In this document: piece by piece, positions 33,915 to 42,089 of the stretch
How positions within the stretch are numbered: position 1 is the stretch's first letter
How the letters are laid out: each line of letters opens with the position of its first letter
Origin: EW11 sp035765635
GTDB lineage: Bacteria > Verrucomicrobiota > Verrucomicrobiia > Opitutales > Opitutaceae
Assembly (NCBI GenBank): GCA_035765635.1
Contig: DASTWZ010000029.1
Location: forward strand, 1 to 64,000
Direction: 5' to 3'
DNA length: 64,000 bases
Made by a program: the position numbers and the translations under genes
Notes under the pieces: generated by a model
Told to the model about the DNA's origin: nothing
Database searches by the model: none
The model's input: only the letters and a program-made list of their open reading frames with translations

Positions 33915-34250
33915 ATGACACAAGATACAGAACGCCCTCAGGAAAATGAACCGGGCGAAGGCAACGCGGAGGCCAATCGCAATGTTGCTGTCGAAGACCA
34001 GCACCAAGCACAGCAACAAGCGACCAGTACTTCCTCAAATCCGCCGATGAGCGACCAGCAGCGCCGTGAAGACGGACGTCGTCGAGACAACCTCACGGCC
34101 GAGCAACGCAGCGCAATCGGCCGAAAAGGCGGCGAGGCCGTCAGTCGCAATCGTGAGCACATGGCCGAAATCGGCCGAAAAGGCGGAGTCGCCGTGAGCC
34201 GCGACCGCGAGCACATGGCATCCATTGGCCAAAAAGGCGGACGATCCTAG
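33915..34250 (+). CDS. KGG-repeat stress protein
   Basis: A 111-residue hydrophilic, probably disordered protein. The C-terminal half has three repeats of the pattern IGxKGGxxVSRxREHMA (IGRKGGEAVSRNREHMAE, IGRKGGVAVSRDREHMAS, IGQKGGRS). This is the hallmark of KGG-type general stress proteins such as Bacillus GsiB. The N-terminal half is Gln/Glu/Asn-rich. These proteins behave like hydrophilins in desiccation or osmotic stress. A strong terminator follows, so it is a single-gene unit. Confidence 0.9.
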   Translation: MTQDTERPQENEPGEGNAEANRNVAVEDQHQAQQQATSTSSNPPMSDQQRREDGRRRDNLTAEQRSAIGRKGGEAVSRNREHMAEIGRKGGVAVSRDREHMASIGQKGGRS

Positions 34251-34274
34251 TCCTAAATCAAAAAGAAAAAACCA

Positions 34275-34309
34275 GCCCGCGCTCGTGAGAACGCGGGCTG
34301 TTTCGTTTT
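34275..34309 (+). terminator. Rho-independent terminator after KGG gene
   Basis: A perfect 8-bp stem AGCCCGCG/CGCGGGCT (34275-34282 and 34293-34300) with a 10-nt loop, an A-rich run before it and GTTTCGTTTTT after it. It can also end the convergent BON gene transcript. Confidence 0.88.
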
Positions 34310-34349
34310 TGGACGGTGAACGGTGCGACTCGAGCCCGCTTCCGTTGCG

Positions 34350-34685
34350 TCAGGGCGTCGTGCTGGCCTTGACCACGATGTTGTTCTTCACGTCCTGCAC
34401 GCCTTGAACGCCGCGCGCCAGTTCAGCTGCGCGCTCCTTTTGCTCAGGGGTATCGACGAAACCGCTGAGTTGAACGGTGCCTTTGAAGGTCGTGACGTCG
34501 ACTTGCCGGGCCTTCACCACCGGATCGCGGATCAGTTCGGTTTTCACCTTGGCCGTCACCGCGGTGTCGTCGACATACTCTCCCGTGCTCTCCTTCGTGG
34601 AGTTGCCCGCACAACCGGAGGTGAGCAGCAGCGGAGTCGAAGACAGGGCGGCGACCGCCAGTAGAGAAGTGACAAGTTTTTTCAT
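34350..34685 (-). CDS. BON-domain lipoprotein
   Basis: A 111-residue exported lipoprotein. Signal peptide with lipobox LTSGC near residue 25, followed by a single BON domain (AVTAKVKTELIRDPVVKARQ, then VDVTTFKGTVQLSGFVDTPE, ERAAELARGVQGVQDVKNNI). BON domains bind membranes and are found in osmotic-stress proteins such as OsmY. It faces the KGG stress gene convergently and shares an upstream motif with it, so a stress role is inferred. Confidence 0.9.
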   Translation of the reverse strand: MKKLVTSLLAVAALSSTPLLLTSGCAGNSTKESTGEYVDDTAVTAKVKTELIRDPVVKARQVDVTTFKGTVQLSGFVDTPEQKERAAELARGVQGVQDVKNNIVVKASTTP

Positions 34686-34759
34686 GATAAATGACTGTGT
34701 TCGCGACTACTGTATCTGCCGTTCGTTCTGAGTGCCCTTGTGTCGGTACTTAGTGCGGC

Positions 34760-34790
34760 CACGGTGAAAACCCCCGCGGACTATCCGAGT
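34760..34790 (+). promoter_or_regulatory. Conserved 31-nt upstream motif, copy 2
   Basis: CACGGTGAAAACCCCCGCGG and the next 11 nt align ungapped with 33725-33755. It is about 75 bp upstream of the BON-lipoprotein start, in the opposite orientation to that gene, and 370 bp upstream of the kinase gene. Confidence 0.45.
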
Positions 34791-34869
34791 GCCGCGCCTT
34801 TGAGCAGCGAATCGTTGGCCTAAGTCCGTGTCCGAACTCTCGTCAGGGTGATTCGTCGGACGCCCATCA

Positions 34870-34894
34870 TAAGAGCTCTTAGCGAACGTTTGCT
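34870..34894. promoter_or_regulatory. Two abutting palindromes
   Basis: TAAGAGCTCTTA (34870-34881, perfect) runs straight into AGCGAACGTTTGCT (34881-34894, one mismatched pair). The second resembles a regulator dyad with a central CG. Possible operator before the kinase operon. Confidence 0.4.
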
Positions 34895-35155
34895 GCGAAA
34901 ACGCTTCTCTATCTTGCGTTGAATCAAGGCTGTTCTGACTTCCTCCCCGGAGTTCTCCGATGTGCCCATACGGAAACAGCCTGAGGGAACGCCCAAGACT
35001 TTTTCCATTCGACGGTTTCGATACCGAAATTACTGCTTAAGGTCGTATCGAGTTCCGCTTCCAACTTCGGTGCGCATCACAAGATCGGTCCTGCGATTCA
35101 TCGGAGAAGCCGCCGTTCCGAACGATGCAGCGGATGCGAAATTTCACGAAAACGC

Positions 35156-37228
35156 ATGCAGTCTCTCCTCGCAGAAGTTAACAAGACGTTCGTCACGAGC
35201 CGTCCCATCCGCGTCCTGATTGTCGAGGACCGCGAAGAGGATTTTCTCTATTTCAGCTTTCTTCTGCAGCGAAATGCCGCGTCGACGTACGTGGTGGAAT
35301 GGGCGTCGAACTACCAGGCTGCGCTGGCTGCGGTGAATCGTCGCGAGCACGATGTCGCGCTGTTCGATTACCAACTCGGCGCGCGCACCGGTTTGGATCT
35401 TTTGCGTGAAACGGTCGCGGGTCTGAGCGACATGCCGGTGATTTTGTTGACGGGGCACGATAGCCCGGAGATCGATCGCGAAGCGTTGGAGGGGGGCGCC
35501 GCGGATTACCTCTGCAAAGTCGGTCTGAGTGCGACGCAACTGGAGCGCTCCATTCGCTATTCTCTTCGGCAATCGGCCATGCTCTCCGTGCTCCGCAAGA
35601 GCCAGCAGCAGCTCGATCTTTTCATGCGCAGCGTGCCGTGCGCGATCAGTATTCAAGGCGAGGGTGGCGAATTTCTCTTCAAGAATCAGCGCTTTCAGAA
35701 CGAGTTCGATTCCAGTGCGGTGGCGATGCCGAAGAATCCGCAGGAGATCGAAGACTCGCGTCCCTATTTCGACGGCAGCCGGCACTGGCTGGTGAACTCG
35801 TTTCCAATGATCGACGCCCATGGTCGGGCTCTCCGCGGCACTGCGGCCATCGATATTACCGATCGTGTGAATGCCGAAGAGGCACTGCGCCGCACGACCG
35901 GGGTGCTCACGGGCATCCTGGCCAGTTTGCCGGTGATGGCCACGCGTCTCGCCGCTGATGGAAAAGTTTTGGAATGCCGCGGGCGCGGCTTGGCGGAAGT
36001 CGGTTTCACCGAGGACCAGATCGTCGGTTCGCACATCTCCGATTTTTATCCTCAACACGCCGAACAAATCCGCGCCGCACTCGCTGGAGGAGAAGTGAAT
36101 TTCGTGGGCAGCATCGTTCACCACGGACGCACGCACTACTACGATAACTATTTCCGTTTCGATCAGCAGAAAGGCGAGGGCGCGATCGGTTTTTCGGTCA
36201 ACATCACCGCCCGCGTCGAAGCGGAGATGGCGCGCAACCGGCACAGCCAGTTGCTCACCGGAATTCTGGCCAACTTGCCGATCGTCGTCGGCCGGCTGGA
36301 TGCGATGGGGCGGGTCATCGAAGCGGATGGCGACAGCTTGACCGCGAGTGGGATCAAACCCTCGGCGTTGCTAGGCCAGAAGTTGGCGGAACTCTTCCCT
36401 CAGAGCGAAGAGGCGATCGCGAAGGCGTTAGGTGGCGAATCAGTCACGCTGTCGTTGTCCGGCAACTACGAGGACGACGACGAATGGCACGCGGAGTTTT
36501 TCGTTTCTTTCGACGCGCAGAACAAATCCGGCGCAATTTTCCTCGGCCGCGATGTGACCGAGCGCAAATGGCTCGAGCGCCGCATTCTCAGTATCAGTGA
36601 CGCCGAGCAGCAACGCATCGGCGCCGATTTGCACGACGGCCTCGGCCAGCACCTCACGGGCATCGCCTGCATGACGACAGCGCTGCGCGACCGCCTCCAA
36701 AGCGCCAATCCGAACGAAGCGAAATCGGCCGCCATGATCGCCGGCCTGGTCAACGATGCCATCGCTCAATGTCGCGCGCTGTCCCGCGGCTTGTGCCCGG
36801 TGCAGCTCGAGCACACCGGCCTGCCTTCCGCGCTCGAAGATCTCACGTTCCAGGTGCAGCTCATCAGCGGGGTTAACTGCCGCTTCAAAGCCGTTGGCAC
36901 CCCGCCGGTGTGCAGCCACGACGCCGCGATGCACGTGTACCGAATCACTCAGGAAGCGATCAACAACGCGATTCGCCACGGCGAAGCGAAATCGGTCAAT
37001 GTCTCCCTCGTGACGAACGGCACCACCTGCAAAGTCATGATCGAAGACGATGGCACCGGATTCGACGTGGATGCGGAGCGCAAAGCGCCCGGTGTCGGCC
37101 TCCGCCTGATGAATTATCGCGCCGCGATCATCGGAGGCACCTTTGCCATTGCGGCCCGCCCGGGTGGTGGCGTCGCCATCGAATGCACTTTTCCGAAAGA
37201 CCTTACCACACATGAAAACTCGAAATGA
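35156..37228 (+). CDS. Hybrid sensor histidine kinase: receiver, PAS domains, HisKA_3, HATPase
   Basis: A 690-residue cytoplasmic kinase with no transmembrane segments. Order: receiver domain at 18-130 with phospho-acceptor Asp71 (VALFDYQLGAR); PAS-like region at about 150-240; two further PAS domains at about 248-355 and 366-470 (each starting LTGILA.LP). A NarL-class dimerisation motif follows (EQQRIGADLHDGLGQHLTGI, His493), then an HATPase with EAINNAIRHG and a GVGLRLMNYRA box. The partner regulator gene overlaps its 3' end by 17 bp. An input receiver on a kinase suggests it is itself controlled by an upstream phosphorelay. Confidence 0.9.
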   Translation: MQSLLAEVNKTFVTSRPIRVLIVEDREEDFLYFSFLLQRNAASTYVVEWASNYQAALAAVNRREHDVALFDYQLGARTGLDLLRETVAGLSDMPVILLTGHDSPEIDREALEGGAADYLCKVGLSATQLERSIRYSLRQSAMLSVLRKSQQQLDLFMRSVPCAISIQGEGGEFLFKNQRFQNEFDSSAVAMPKNPQEIEDSRPYFDGSRHWLVNSFPMIDAHGRALRGTAAIDITDRVNAEEALRRTTGVLTGILASLPVMATRLAADGKVLECRGRGLAEVGFTEDQIVGSHISDFYPQHAEQIRAALAGGEVNFVGSIVHHGRTHYYDNYFRFDQQKGEGAIGFSVNITARVEAEMARNRHSQLLTGILANLPIVVGRLDAMGRVIEADGDSLTASGIKPSALLGQKLAELFPQSEEAIAKALGGESVTLSLSGNYEDDDEWHAEFFVSFDAQNKSGAIFLGRDVTERKWLERRILSISDAEQQRIGADLHDGLGQHLTGIACMTTALRDRLQSANPNEAKSAAMIAGLVNDAIAQCRALSRGLCPVQLEHTGLPSALEDLTFQVQLISGVNCRFKAVGTPPVCSHDAAMHVYRITQEAINNAIRHGEAKSVNVSLVTNGTTCKVMIEDDGTGFDVDAERKAPGVGLRLMNYRAAIIGGTFAIAARPGGGVAIECTFPKDLTTHENSK

Positions 37229-37946
37229 ACCTGCTGCCACTTCAGCCGTAATAGAGAAAAAGGAAACGCCCGCCGCGACCAACACCACGACCAAGCGCCG
37301 CGTCTTCCTCGTCGATGACCACCCCGTCACCCGTCAGGGCGTTGCTGTTCTGATCAACCAAGAGGCCGACCTCGTCGTTTGTGGTGAGACAGACACCGCG
37401 CCGAAGGCGTTGGATCTGATTCAAAAGTTGAAACCCGATCTCGCGGTCGTGGACATCTCACTGAAGACGATCAGCGGCATCGAACTGATGAAGAACCTGA
37501 AAGTAATGATGCCGGAATTGCCCGTGCTCGTCATGTCGATGCACGACGAGAGCCTTTACGCCGAACGCGCGCTTCGCGCCGGCGCCCGCGGCTACGTGAT
37601 GAAACAGGAGGCCAGTGAACAAATCCTCACCGCCATCCGCCGCGTTCTGCTCAACGAACTTTATCTGAGCGAGAAGATGAAGGAAAAGATGCTTCACCGC
37701 CTCGTGAACAACAAGAAGGGCGACGAAGTCGTCTTCTCGATCGACAGCCTGAGCGATCGCGAAATGGAAGTCTTCCAACTCATCGGCAATGGCTTCAGCA
37801 CCCGCCAAATTGCGGCGACGCTGAACTTGAGCGCGAAGACGATCGATTCCTATCGCGAGCACCTGAAACTGAAACTGCGTCTCGAAACCGGCGCGGATCT
37901 CGTGCGTCACGCGATCCAGTGGGTGAAGAGCGAAAACATCGTGTAA
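37212..37946 (+). CDS. NarL/LuxR family response regulator
   Basis: A 244-residue regulator. An unusual 28-residue Ala/Thr-rich leader is followed by a receiver (FLVDDHPVTRQGV, phospho-acceptor Asp81 in LAVVDISLK, Lys in GYVMKQEA). The C-terminal LuxR helix-turn-helix is LSDREMEVFQLIGNGFSTRQ, then IAATLNLSAKTIDSYREHLK. ATG 37212 overlaps the kinase stop, so the two are co-translated as a cognate pair. A UUCG-loop terminator follows. Confidence 0.93.
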   Translation: MKTRNEPAATSAVIEKKETPAATNTTTKRRVFLVDDHPVTRQGVAVLINQEADLVVCGETDTAPKALDLIQKLKPDLAVVDISLKTISGIELMKNLKVMMPELPVLVMSMHDESLYAERALRAGARGYVMKQEASEQILTAIRRVLLNELYLSEKMKEKMLHRLVNNKKGDEVVFSIDSLSDREMEVFQLIGNGFSTRQIAATLNLSAKTIDSYREHLKLKLRLETGADLVRHAIQWVKSENIV

Positions 37947-37970
37947 GCAGTCAATTTTTAGCCATGGCGA

Positions 37971-37996
37971 AAGGCGTGCTTCGGCACGCCTTTTTT
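37971..37996 (+). terminator. Rho-independent terminator with UUCG tetraloop
   Basis: A 9-bp stem AAGGCGTGC/GCACGCCTT (37971-37979 and 37984-37992), loop TTCG, with the T-run to 37996. It ends the kinase-regulator operon. Confidence 0.92.
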
Positions 37997-38031
37997 GTGT
38001 CCTACGGAAGTGTTTGGGAATCAGGTAGGAA

Positions 38032-38099
38032 GCGTGACTGAGCAGGTCGGGCATTCTCCCGACCACCGACCGGATATACTACCACTGCGCCGACCACGC
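38032..38099 (-). other. Structured tRNA-like / degenerate element
   Basis: Read on the minus strand, the ends GCGTG/CACGC pair, a GCAGTGGTAGTAT segment resembles a D-loop, and TCCGG/TCGGG could form an anticodon-like stem. A strong hairpin GGTCGGG-CATTCT-CCCGACC sits at 38045-38064. It lacks a T-loop (no TTCRA) and a usable anticodon loop, so it is not called a tRNA. It may be a decayed tRNA or an unrelated structured leader before the sigma-54 activator gene. Confidence 0.3.
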
Positions 38100-38172
38100 G
38101 GCCCCTGATTCCGACGAAACCGCGCAAGCGGCATACTCATACTTCGTCAGGCCCGCGTCTGTTTTCGCAATC

Positions 38173-38188
38173 TGGCAGGCGCGCTGCT
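38173..38188 (+). promoter_or_regulatory. Candidate sigma-54 promoter (-24/-12)
   Basis: TGGCAGGCGCGCTGCT fits the TGGCACG-N4-TTGCW pattern, with GG and GC at the required spacing and one mismatch in each half. Transcription would start about 35 bp before the sigma-54 activator gene, hinting at self-activation. Confidence 0.55.
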
Positions 38189-38232
38189 TGTAGCGGAAAT
38201 TTGAATACAGGTCCGGTCGAAACATTTTCTTC

Positions 38233-39690
38233 ATGCGAATCCTATTAATCGGCGATGAGCAGAAAACCCGGCGGTTGTTGTCGCTGGGTTTGGGCGAGCG
38301 CGAACCCGGCGCTTACGCTAGCATCGGTTCTCGCGATGAGCTGAATCGATTTTCTCAGCTCAACGAATTCGGCGTCGCAGTGCTCGATTGGGAAATGCGC
38401 TCTCTCGTGGCGAGCGATGCGCTCGCGTTCCTGAGCCGAAAAGCGCCGCAACTTCCGGTGATCGTGACCACGGCCACGGAAGAGGGCGCGGCCCAAGCCC
38501 GCGAGGGAGGAGCGGTCTTTTGTTTGCTCAAACCCTTTGACGTCGATGCGCTCCGCGCCACGTGCCAGGAGCATGCCATCGAGTCAGCGCCTGTATCCTC
38601 CTCGGACTCCATTCCTGAAGCGGAAGAGGTGAAGGTTTCGTCCCAGTCGCGCCTGTCGTCTCCGCGAGAAACGCTGAAACGCGGCGCCGCTGCCAAAGAG
38701 GAAGCGCTCGAGGAACAGGCGGATTTTTCCACGCGCAGTCCCGTCATGCAGCGCATGCTCGATGTCGCATGGCGTGTGGCACCGACGCCGGCGTCTGTCC
38801 TCATCCTGGGCGAGAATGGCACCGGAAAAAATGTATTGGCGCACGCAATACACGCGCGCAGCGACCGGTCCGACAAAGCGTTTGTCACGGTTCATTGCCC
38901 GTGCCTGCAGGAGCAACTGCTCGAGAGCGAATTGTTCGGCCACGTGAAAGGTTCGTTCACGGGCGCGGTGAGCGACACCACCGGCAAAGTCGCGGCCGCG
39001 GCGGGCGGCACGCTTTTCCTCGACGAGATCGGAGATCTGCCGCTCTCGATTCAGCCGAAGTTGCTCCGCCTTTTGCAGGAGCGGAAATACGAGCGGGTCG
39101 GCGAAACCACGCCGCGCAGCGCGGACATTCGCGTGATCGCCGCAACGAATCGCGATCTGCAAGCCGAGGTGAAAGCCGGGCGCTTCCGCGAAGATCTTTA
39201 TTACCGATTGAACGTTGTATCCGTGGAAGTACTACCGCTGCGCGAGCGGGTGGAGGACATCGTCCACACGGCGGAATATTTTCTGCGCAATATGGCCGTT
39301 AGTCTGAGCCGCGAATTTCGTGGTTTCAGTCCGATGGCCTGCGAGATGTTGCGCAATTATCGCTGGCCCGGAAATGTTCGCGAGCTGCGCAACGCCGTCG
39401 AACGCGCCGCGATTCTGAGCGATCGCGAGATTCTGGATGTCGCGGATTTTCCGCAACTCGTGTCGACCTCGCAAATGGCGGGGCCGCGCGTCGGCGAATT
39501 CGTGAGCGTTTCGAATATCGTCGAGGAACACATTCGTCTGGTCGTTTCACGCGCGGCGAGTCTGGAGCACGCCGCGCGAATTTTGCAGATCGACCGTTCG
39601 ACGCTCTACCGAAAGCGCAAACGCTGGCAAAGCGCTGCGCCATTTCCTGAGTTTACCGCCTCAGCTGCAGCGCAGTCCGAGGCGGGATGA
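38233..39690 (+). CDS. Sigma-54-dependent response regulator (NtrC family)
   Basis: A 485-residue enhancer-binding protein. The receiver has phospho-acceptor Asp52 (AVLDWEM) and Lys100 (LLKPFD). A Ser/Glu-rich linker lies at 115-165. The AAA+ domain has Walker A GENGTGKN (193-200), a sigma-54 contact loop GSFTGA (240-245; Ser in place of the usual Ala), Walker B GGTLFLDEIGDLP and sensor RVIAATNRDL. A Fis-type helix-turn-helix ends the protein (LEHAARILQIDRSTLYRKRK). No kinase is adjacent except the pair upstream. A -24/-12-like site precedes the gene. Confidence 0.93.
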   Translation: MRILLIGDEQKTRRLLSLGLGEREPGAYASIGSRDELNRFSQLNEFGVAVLDWEMRSLVASDALAFLSRKAPQLPVIVTTATEEGAAQAREGGAVFCLLKPFDVDALRATCQEHAIESAPVSSSDSIPEAEEVKVSSQSRLSSPRETLKRGAAAKEEALEEQADFSTRSPVMQRMLDVAWRVAPTPASVLILGENGTGKNVLAHAIHARSDRSDKAFVTVHCPCLQEQLLESELFGHVKGSFTGAVSDTTGKVAAAAGGTLFLDEIGDLPLSIQPKLLRLLQERKYERVGETTPRSADIRVIAATNRDLQAEVKAGRFREDLYYRLNVVSVEVLPLRERVEDIVHTAEYFLRNMAVSLSREFRGFSPMACEMLRNYRWPGNVRELRNAVERAAILSDREILDVADFPQLVSTSQMAGPRVGEFVSVSNIVEEHIRLVVSRAASLEHAARILQIDRSTLYRKRKRWQSAAPFPEFTASAAAQSEAG

Positions 39691-39703
39691 GCTAAGCAGG
39701 CTC

Positions 39704-39733
39704 GGCTGGGCTGACGTGGCCCAGCCTTTTTTT
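39704..39733. terminator. Bidirectional terminator
   Basis: Stem GGCTGGGC/GCCCAGCC (39704-39711 and 39719-39726), 7-nt loop, then T7. The T-run overlaps the stop codon of the convergent CsgG/LpoB-like gene. Confidence 0.85.
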
Positions 39734-40679
39734 ATTCGGGCAGGGAAACGGCCATGCCTTTCTGAATGCCTTCGCCTGAGACGATGCTGCAGATCGAGAC
39801 TTTTTCGCGGGCGGAATCCACTTTGATATCGCCCTTCTTGGTGAAGCTGACGTCGAGCGTTTCGCCGGTGCCCGGATCGCGCAGGATTTCAGAGGTGCCG
39901 ACGCGGAAGGCTTGGCCGGCGGTCACGCCTTCGCGCGAGCCACGATTGATCCAAACCTTGTCGCCCTTCACCAGGATCACGCTGCCGGTCCAGGGCAGAT
40001 CTTTGACCTGGCCGGTGATGAATTTGACGGCGTCGTCAATGGCCGCTTCGACGGCTTTGCCGACATTGGTCTTCTTGAAACCGCCGAGATCGGCGCCCCA
40101 GTTGCGGTCGGTGAAGCCAACCGTGAGACCGCCGCTCTTCGCGGAGCCCACGACTTTCTTCGAGGCCACGACCTGGCCGGTGGTGGAGTCGACGACGTAA
40201 ATCACGACATTGATCTCGGCCGTGTCGCCGCCACCGCCGATGCGAAAGCCCTTGATGCGCACTCCTGCGTCTCCGCCGGTGGTGCTGGCTTGGAAATGCG
40301 TGATTTCGCCTTTCACCAGGAGCTGGGCCGGCGAGAGATTGCCCGTCACCGGTGTCTTGTCACCACCAGCCGTGCGTCCAGTCGACGCGAGATCCTGCTC
40401 CTGCAGCGCTGCGGCGCGCATATCGGATTCACCGAGAACGATGAACCGCCCGCTCTGCACGAGTGAGTCCGTCAGGAGCGAACCCCACGTGTCGGCGAGG
40501 GCGAACTGGCCGGAGAAGTTGGATTTGTTTTCAAATTTCGTGACGCCGATGGTGAAACGAAGACCACCTTTTGCGGAATCACCCGAGGAGATCGGAGCAG
40601 CGGATTTTGAATCGGCTGCGGAGACGAAGGAAACGACAGCAAGGCTAGCAAGAAGCAGAGGCCAGATGCGCAATTTCAT
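39732..40679 (-). CDS. Exported CsgG/LpoB-like protein
   Basis: A 315-residue secreted protein with a signal peptide (about 1-21). Early sequence RFTIGVTKFENKSNFSG, then LLTDSLVQSGRFIVLGESDM, LLVKGEITHFQ and INVVIYVVDSTTGQVVASKK, follows the CsgG/LpoB (DUF-type) fold pattern of proteins assembling with curli or penicillin-binding proteins. A C-terminal segment (SVILVKGDKVWINRGSREGV) adds a small beta domain not found in CsgG. No lipobox cysteine, unlike CsgG, so it is probably periplasmic. Exact role unknown; no curli genes nearby. Confidence 0.75.
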   Translation of the reverse strand: MKLRIWPLLLASLAVVSFVSAADSKSAAPISSGDSAKGGLRFTIGVTKFENKSNFSGQFALADTWGSLLTDSLVQSGRFIVLGESDMRAAALQEQDLASTGRTAGGDKTPVTGNLSPAQLLVKGEITHFQASTTGGDAGVRIKGFRIGGGGDTAEINVVIYVVDSTTGQVVASKKVVGSAKSGGLTVGFTDRNWGADLGGFKKTNVGKAVEAAIDDAVKFITGQVKDLPWTGSVILVKGDKVWINRGSREGVTAGQAFRVGTSEILRDPGTGETLDVSFTKKGDIKVDSAREKVSICSIVSGEGIQKGMAVSLPE

Positions 40680-40773
40680 AGATGTGGGTTGAGTTGGAGG
40701 ATGAAAACGGGGCAGGGCGGCGTGCCGTGTGATCGACGAGCACGTGGTGAACTTCCAAACGGGGCAGGGGTTG

Positions 40774-41586
40774 TTACGGCGAACGTGCGGGCTTGCCGTG
40801 GCCGGCGCTGTGTTCGCTTTGCTGGTACCATCGATAGAAGGCCACGATCAGAGCGATGCCTGTGACGAGAATACCGCCCATCTTCATGATCACGGCGCCC
40901 AGCAGTTGATCGCTCGAGGGGCTGAAGCCGTCGATCAACCGAGGCGCGTATTCATAGGTAGGGTACAGCACGTTGTCGGAAAAGGCGATGAAGGCGAAAA
41001 CCGGCGTCATCGCGACCGTGACCGACAGCAGATAGATCATCTGCACGCCGTATCCACGCGGCGGATGCGCCTTGGACGGGCTCAGCAAAGGCCACCAGTA
41101 AAACAGGGCGGCGCCGAAGAACATCAGATGCTCGAGCACGTGGACGTTCTTGTTGCGCAGCGCCAAATCATAGAGCTGGGGCGCATGCCACACGGTGTAC
41201 GTCGTGGAAAAGAGAACTGCGCAGATGATAGGGTGAAACAGGACGCGGAAAATCGGACGCAGCGCTTTGCGATCCGTAATCGGCGCGATCAGCCAATCCG
41301 GCGTGCCCCACAGGATCAGCACAGCCGAAACATAGATCAGCAACTCATGCTGCACCATGTGCGCGCTGAGCAGGAAACGTTCGCCGATCTGATCGAGCGG
41401 CGAGCCGACCGCGAGGTAGAAAACGAGAATGCCGAGATAGAAAATGTAGGCCTGGCGCTTGGGAAACGGAGTGCCCGGGCTCAGGCGATTGCGAAAGGGA
41501 CCGACGCCGATGGCAAAAAGCCAACCGAGGAAAATGAGTCCCCCGATTAGGAGCGGTTCGTTATGCCAGTGACGCCAGTCGATCAT
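40774..41586 (-). CDS. ctaG: Cytochrome c oxidase assembly factor CtaG (caa3_CtaG)
   Basis: A 270-residue polytopic protein with about seven helices. The conserved His residues LLSAHMVQHELLIYV and TVWHAPQLYDLAL, and the segment HVLEHLMFFGAALFYWWPLL, match the Bacillus-type CtaG family, implicated in CuB delivery to subunit I. It is the last gene of the oxidase cluster and separated from ctaF by a terminator. ATG 41586 removes a Cys-rich, non-family leader. Confidence 0.92.
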   Translation of the reverse strand: MIDWRHWHNEPLLIGGLIFLGWLFAIGVGPFRNRLSPGTPFPKRQAYIFYLGILVFYLAVGSPLDQIGERFLLSAHMVQHELLIYVSAVLILWGTPDWLIAPITDRKALRPIFRVLFHPIICAVLFSTTYTVWHAPQLYDLALRNKNVHVLEHLMFFGAALFYWWPLLSPSKAHPPRGYGVQMIYLLSVTVAMTPVFAFIAFSDNVLYPTYEYAPRLIDGFSPSSDQLLGAVIMKMGGILVTGIALIVAFYRWYQQSEHSAGHGKPARSP

Positions 41587-41680
41587 GAAGAGAGCGCTAC
41601 ATGAGCATGAATTCGCCCGCTTCTGCAATCATCCGCGCCTGGGCCAATCGGCTAGGACCCGCGCCTGTTCTCCGAAACAA

Positions 41681-41709
41681 AAAAGGCGATCCAGAGCGGA
41701 TCGCCTTTT
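41681..41709. terminator. Terminator between ctaF and ctaG
   Basis: A perfect 12-bp stem AAAAGGCGATCC/GGATCGCCTTTT (41681-41692 and 41698-41709) with loop AGAGC. A-rich and T-rich ends make it active on both strands; it would limit read-through from the oxidase operon into ctaG. Confidence 0.9.
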
Positions 41710-41732
41710 GAAAATTCCAGACGCGCGAGCGC

Positions 41733-42086
41733 TTACGGCGTCTGCGACGTGAGAGGAACGCTATCCCCCACATTGAAGAGCGTAACAAGCGCGAGCGCCG
41801 TCCCGCCTCCGAGCGTCAGGCCGATGAAGAACAGGATCGTGCAGAAAACCTTATCAAACTTCAGGTGCATGAAGTAGAAGATGACGAACATGAACTTCAC
41901 CAGAGACAGCAGCACGAGCGATGTCGTGATGATCCACTTCGCGAGGGGAATGTAGACCAGAACGATTTCCACGCCCGTGATGACGGCGAGGATCATCGCG
42001 ATCTGGACGAAGATCTGAAACTTGCTTTCGCCGTGATCGCTCGGATGCGATTCGCCGGACGAGTGAATGACTGCAGCGTCGGACAT
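41733..42086 (-). CDS. ctaF: Cytochrome c oxidase subunit IV
   Basis: A 117-residue small membrane subunit with three helices (IFVQIAMILAVITGVEIVLV, WIITTSLVLLSLVKFMFVIF, CTILFFIGLTLGGGTALALV). A His-rich N-terminal tail precedes them. The FVIFYFMHLKFD motif is characteristic of prokaryotic subunit IV. It is 3 bp downstream of ctaE, so co-translated with the oxidase core. Confidence 0.9.
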   Translation of the reverse strand: MSDAAVIHSSGESHPSDHGESKFQIFVQIAMILAVITGVEIVLVYIPLAKWIITTSLVLLSLVKFMFVIFYFMHLKFDKVFCTILFFIGLTLGGGTALALVTLFNVGDSVPLTSQTP

Positions 42087-42089
42087 GGC

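Larger units (their letters stand above)
34686..35155. other. Divergent intergenic region upstream of the histidine kinase
   Basis: A 470-bp spacer. It contains copy 2 of the 31-nt motif (34760-34790) and two adjacent palindromes (34870-34894). Short open frames cross it, but none has protein-like features. Promoters for both the BON gene and the kinase operon must lie here; I cannot place them. Confidence 0.4.

Noticed and set aside
34080..34250. CRISPR-like direct repeats
   Set aside because: The periodicity is the coding sequence of the KGG amino-acid repeats.
38032..38099. A tRNA gene on the minus strand
   Set aside because: Acceptor-like ends and a D-arm-like segment are present, but there is no T-loop, the anticodon-type loop lacks U33, and the D-stem does not pair.
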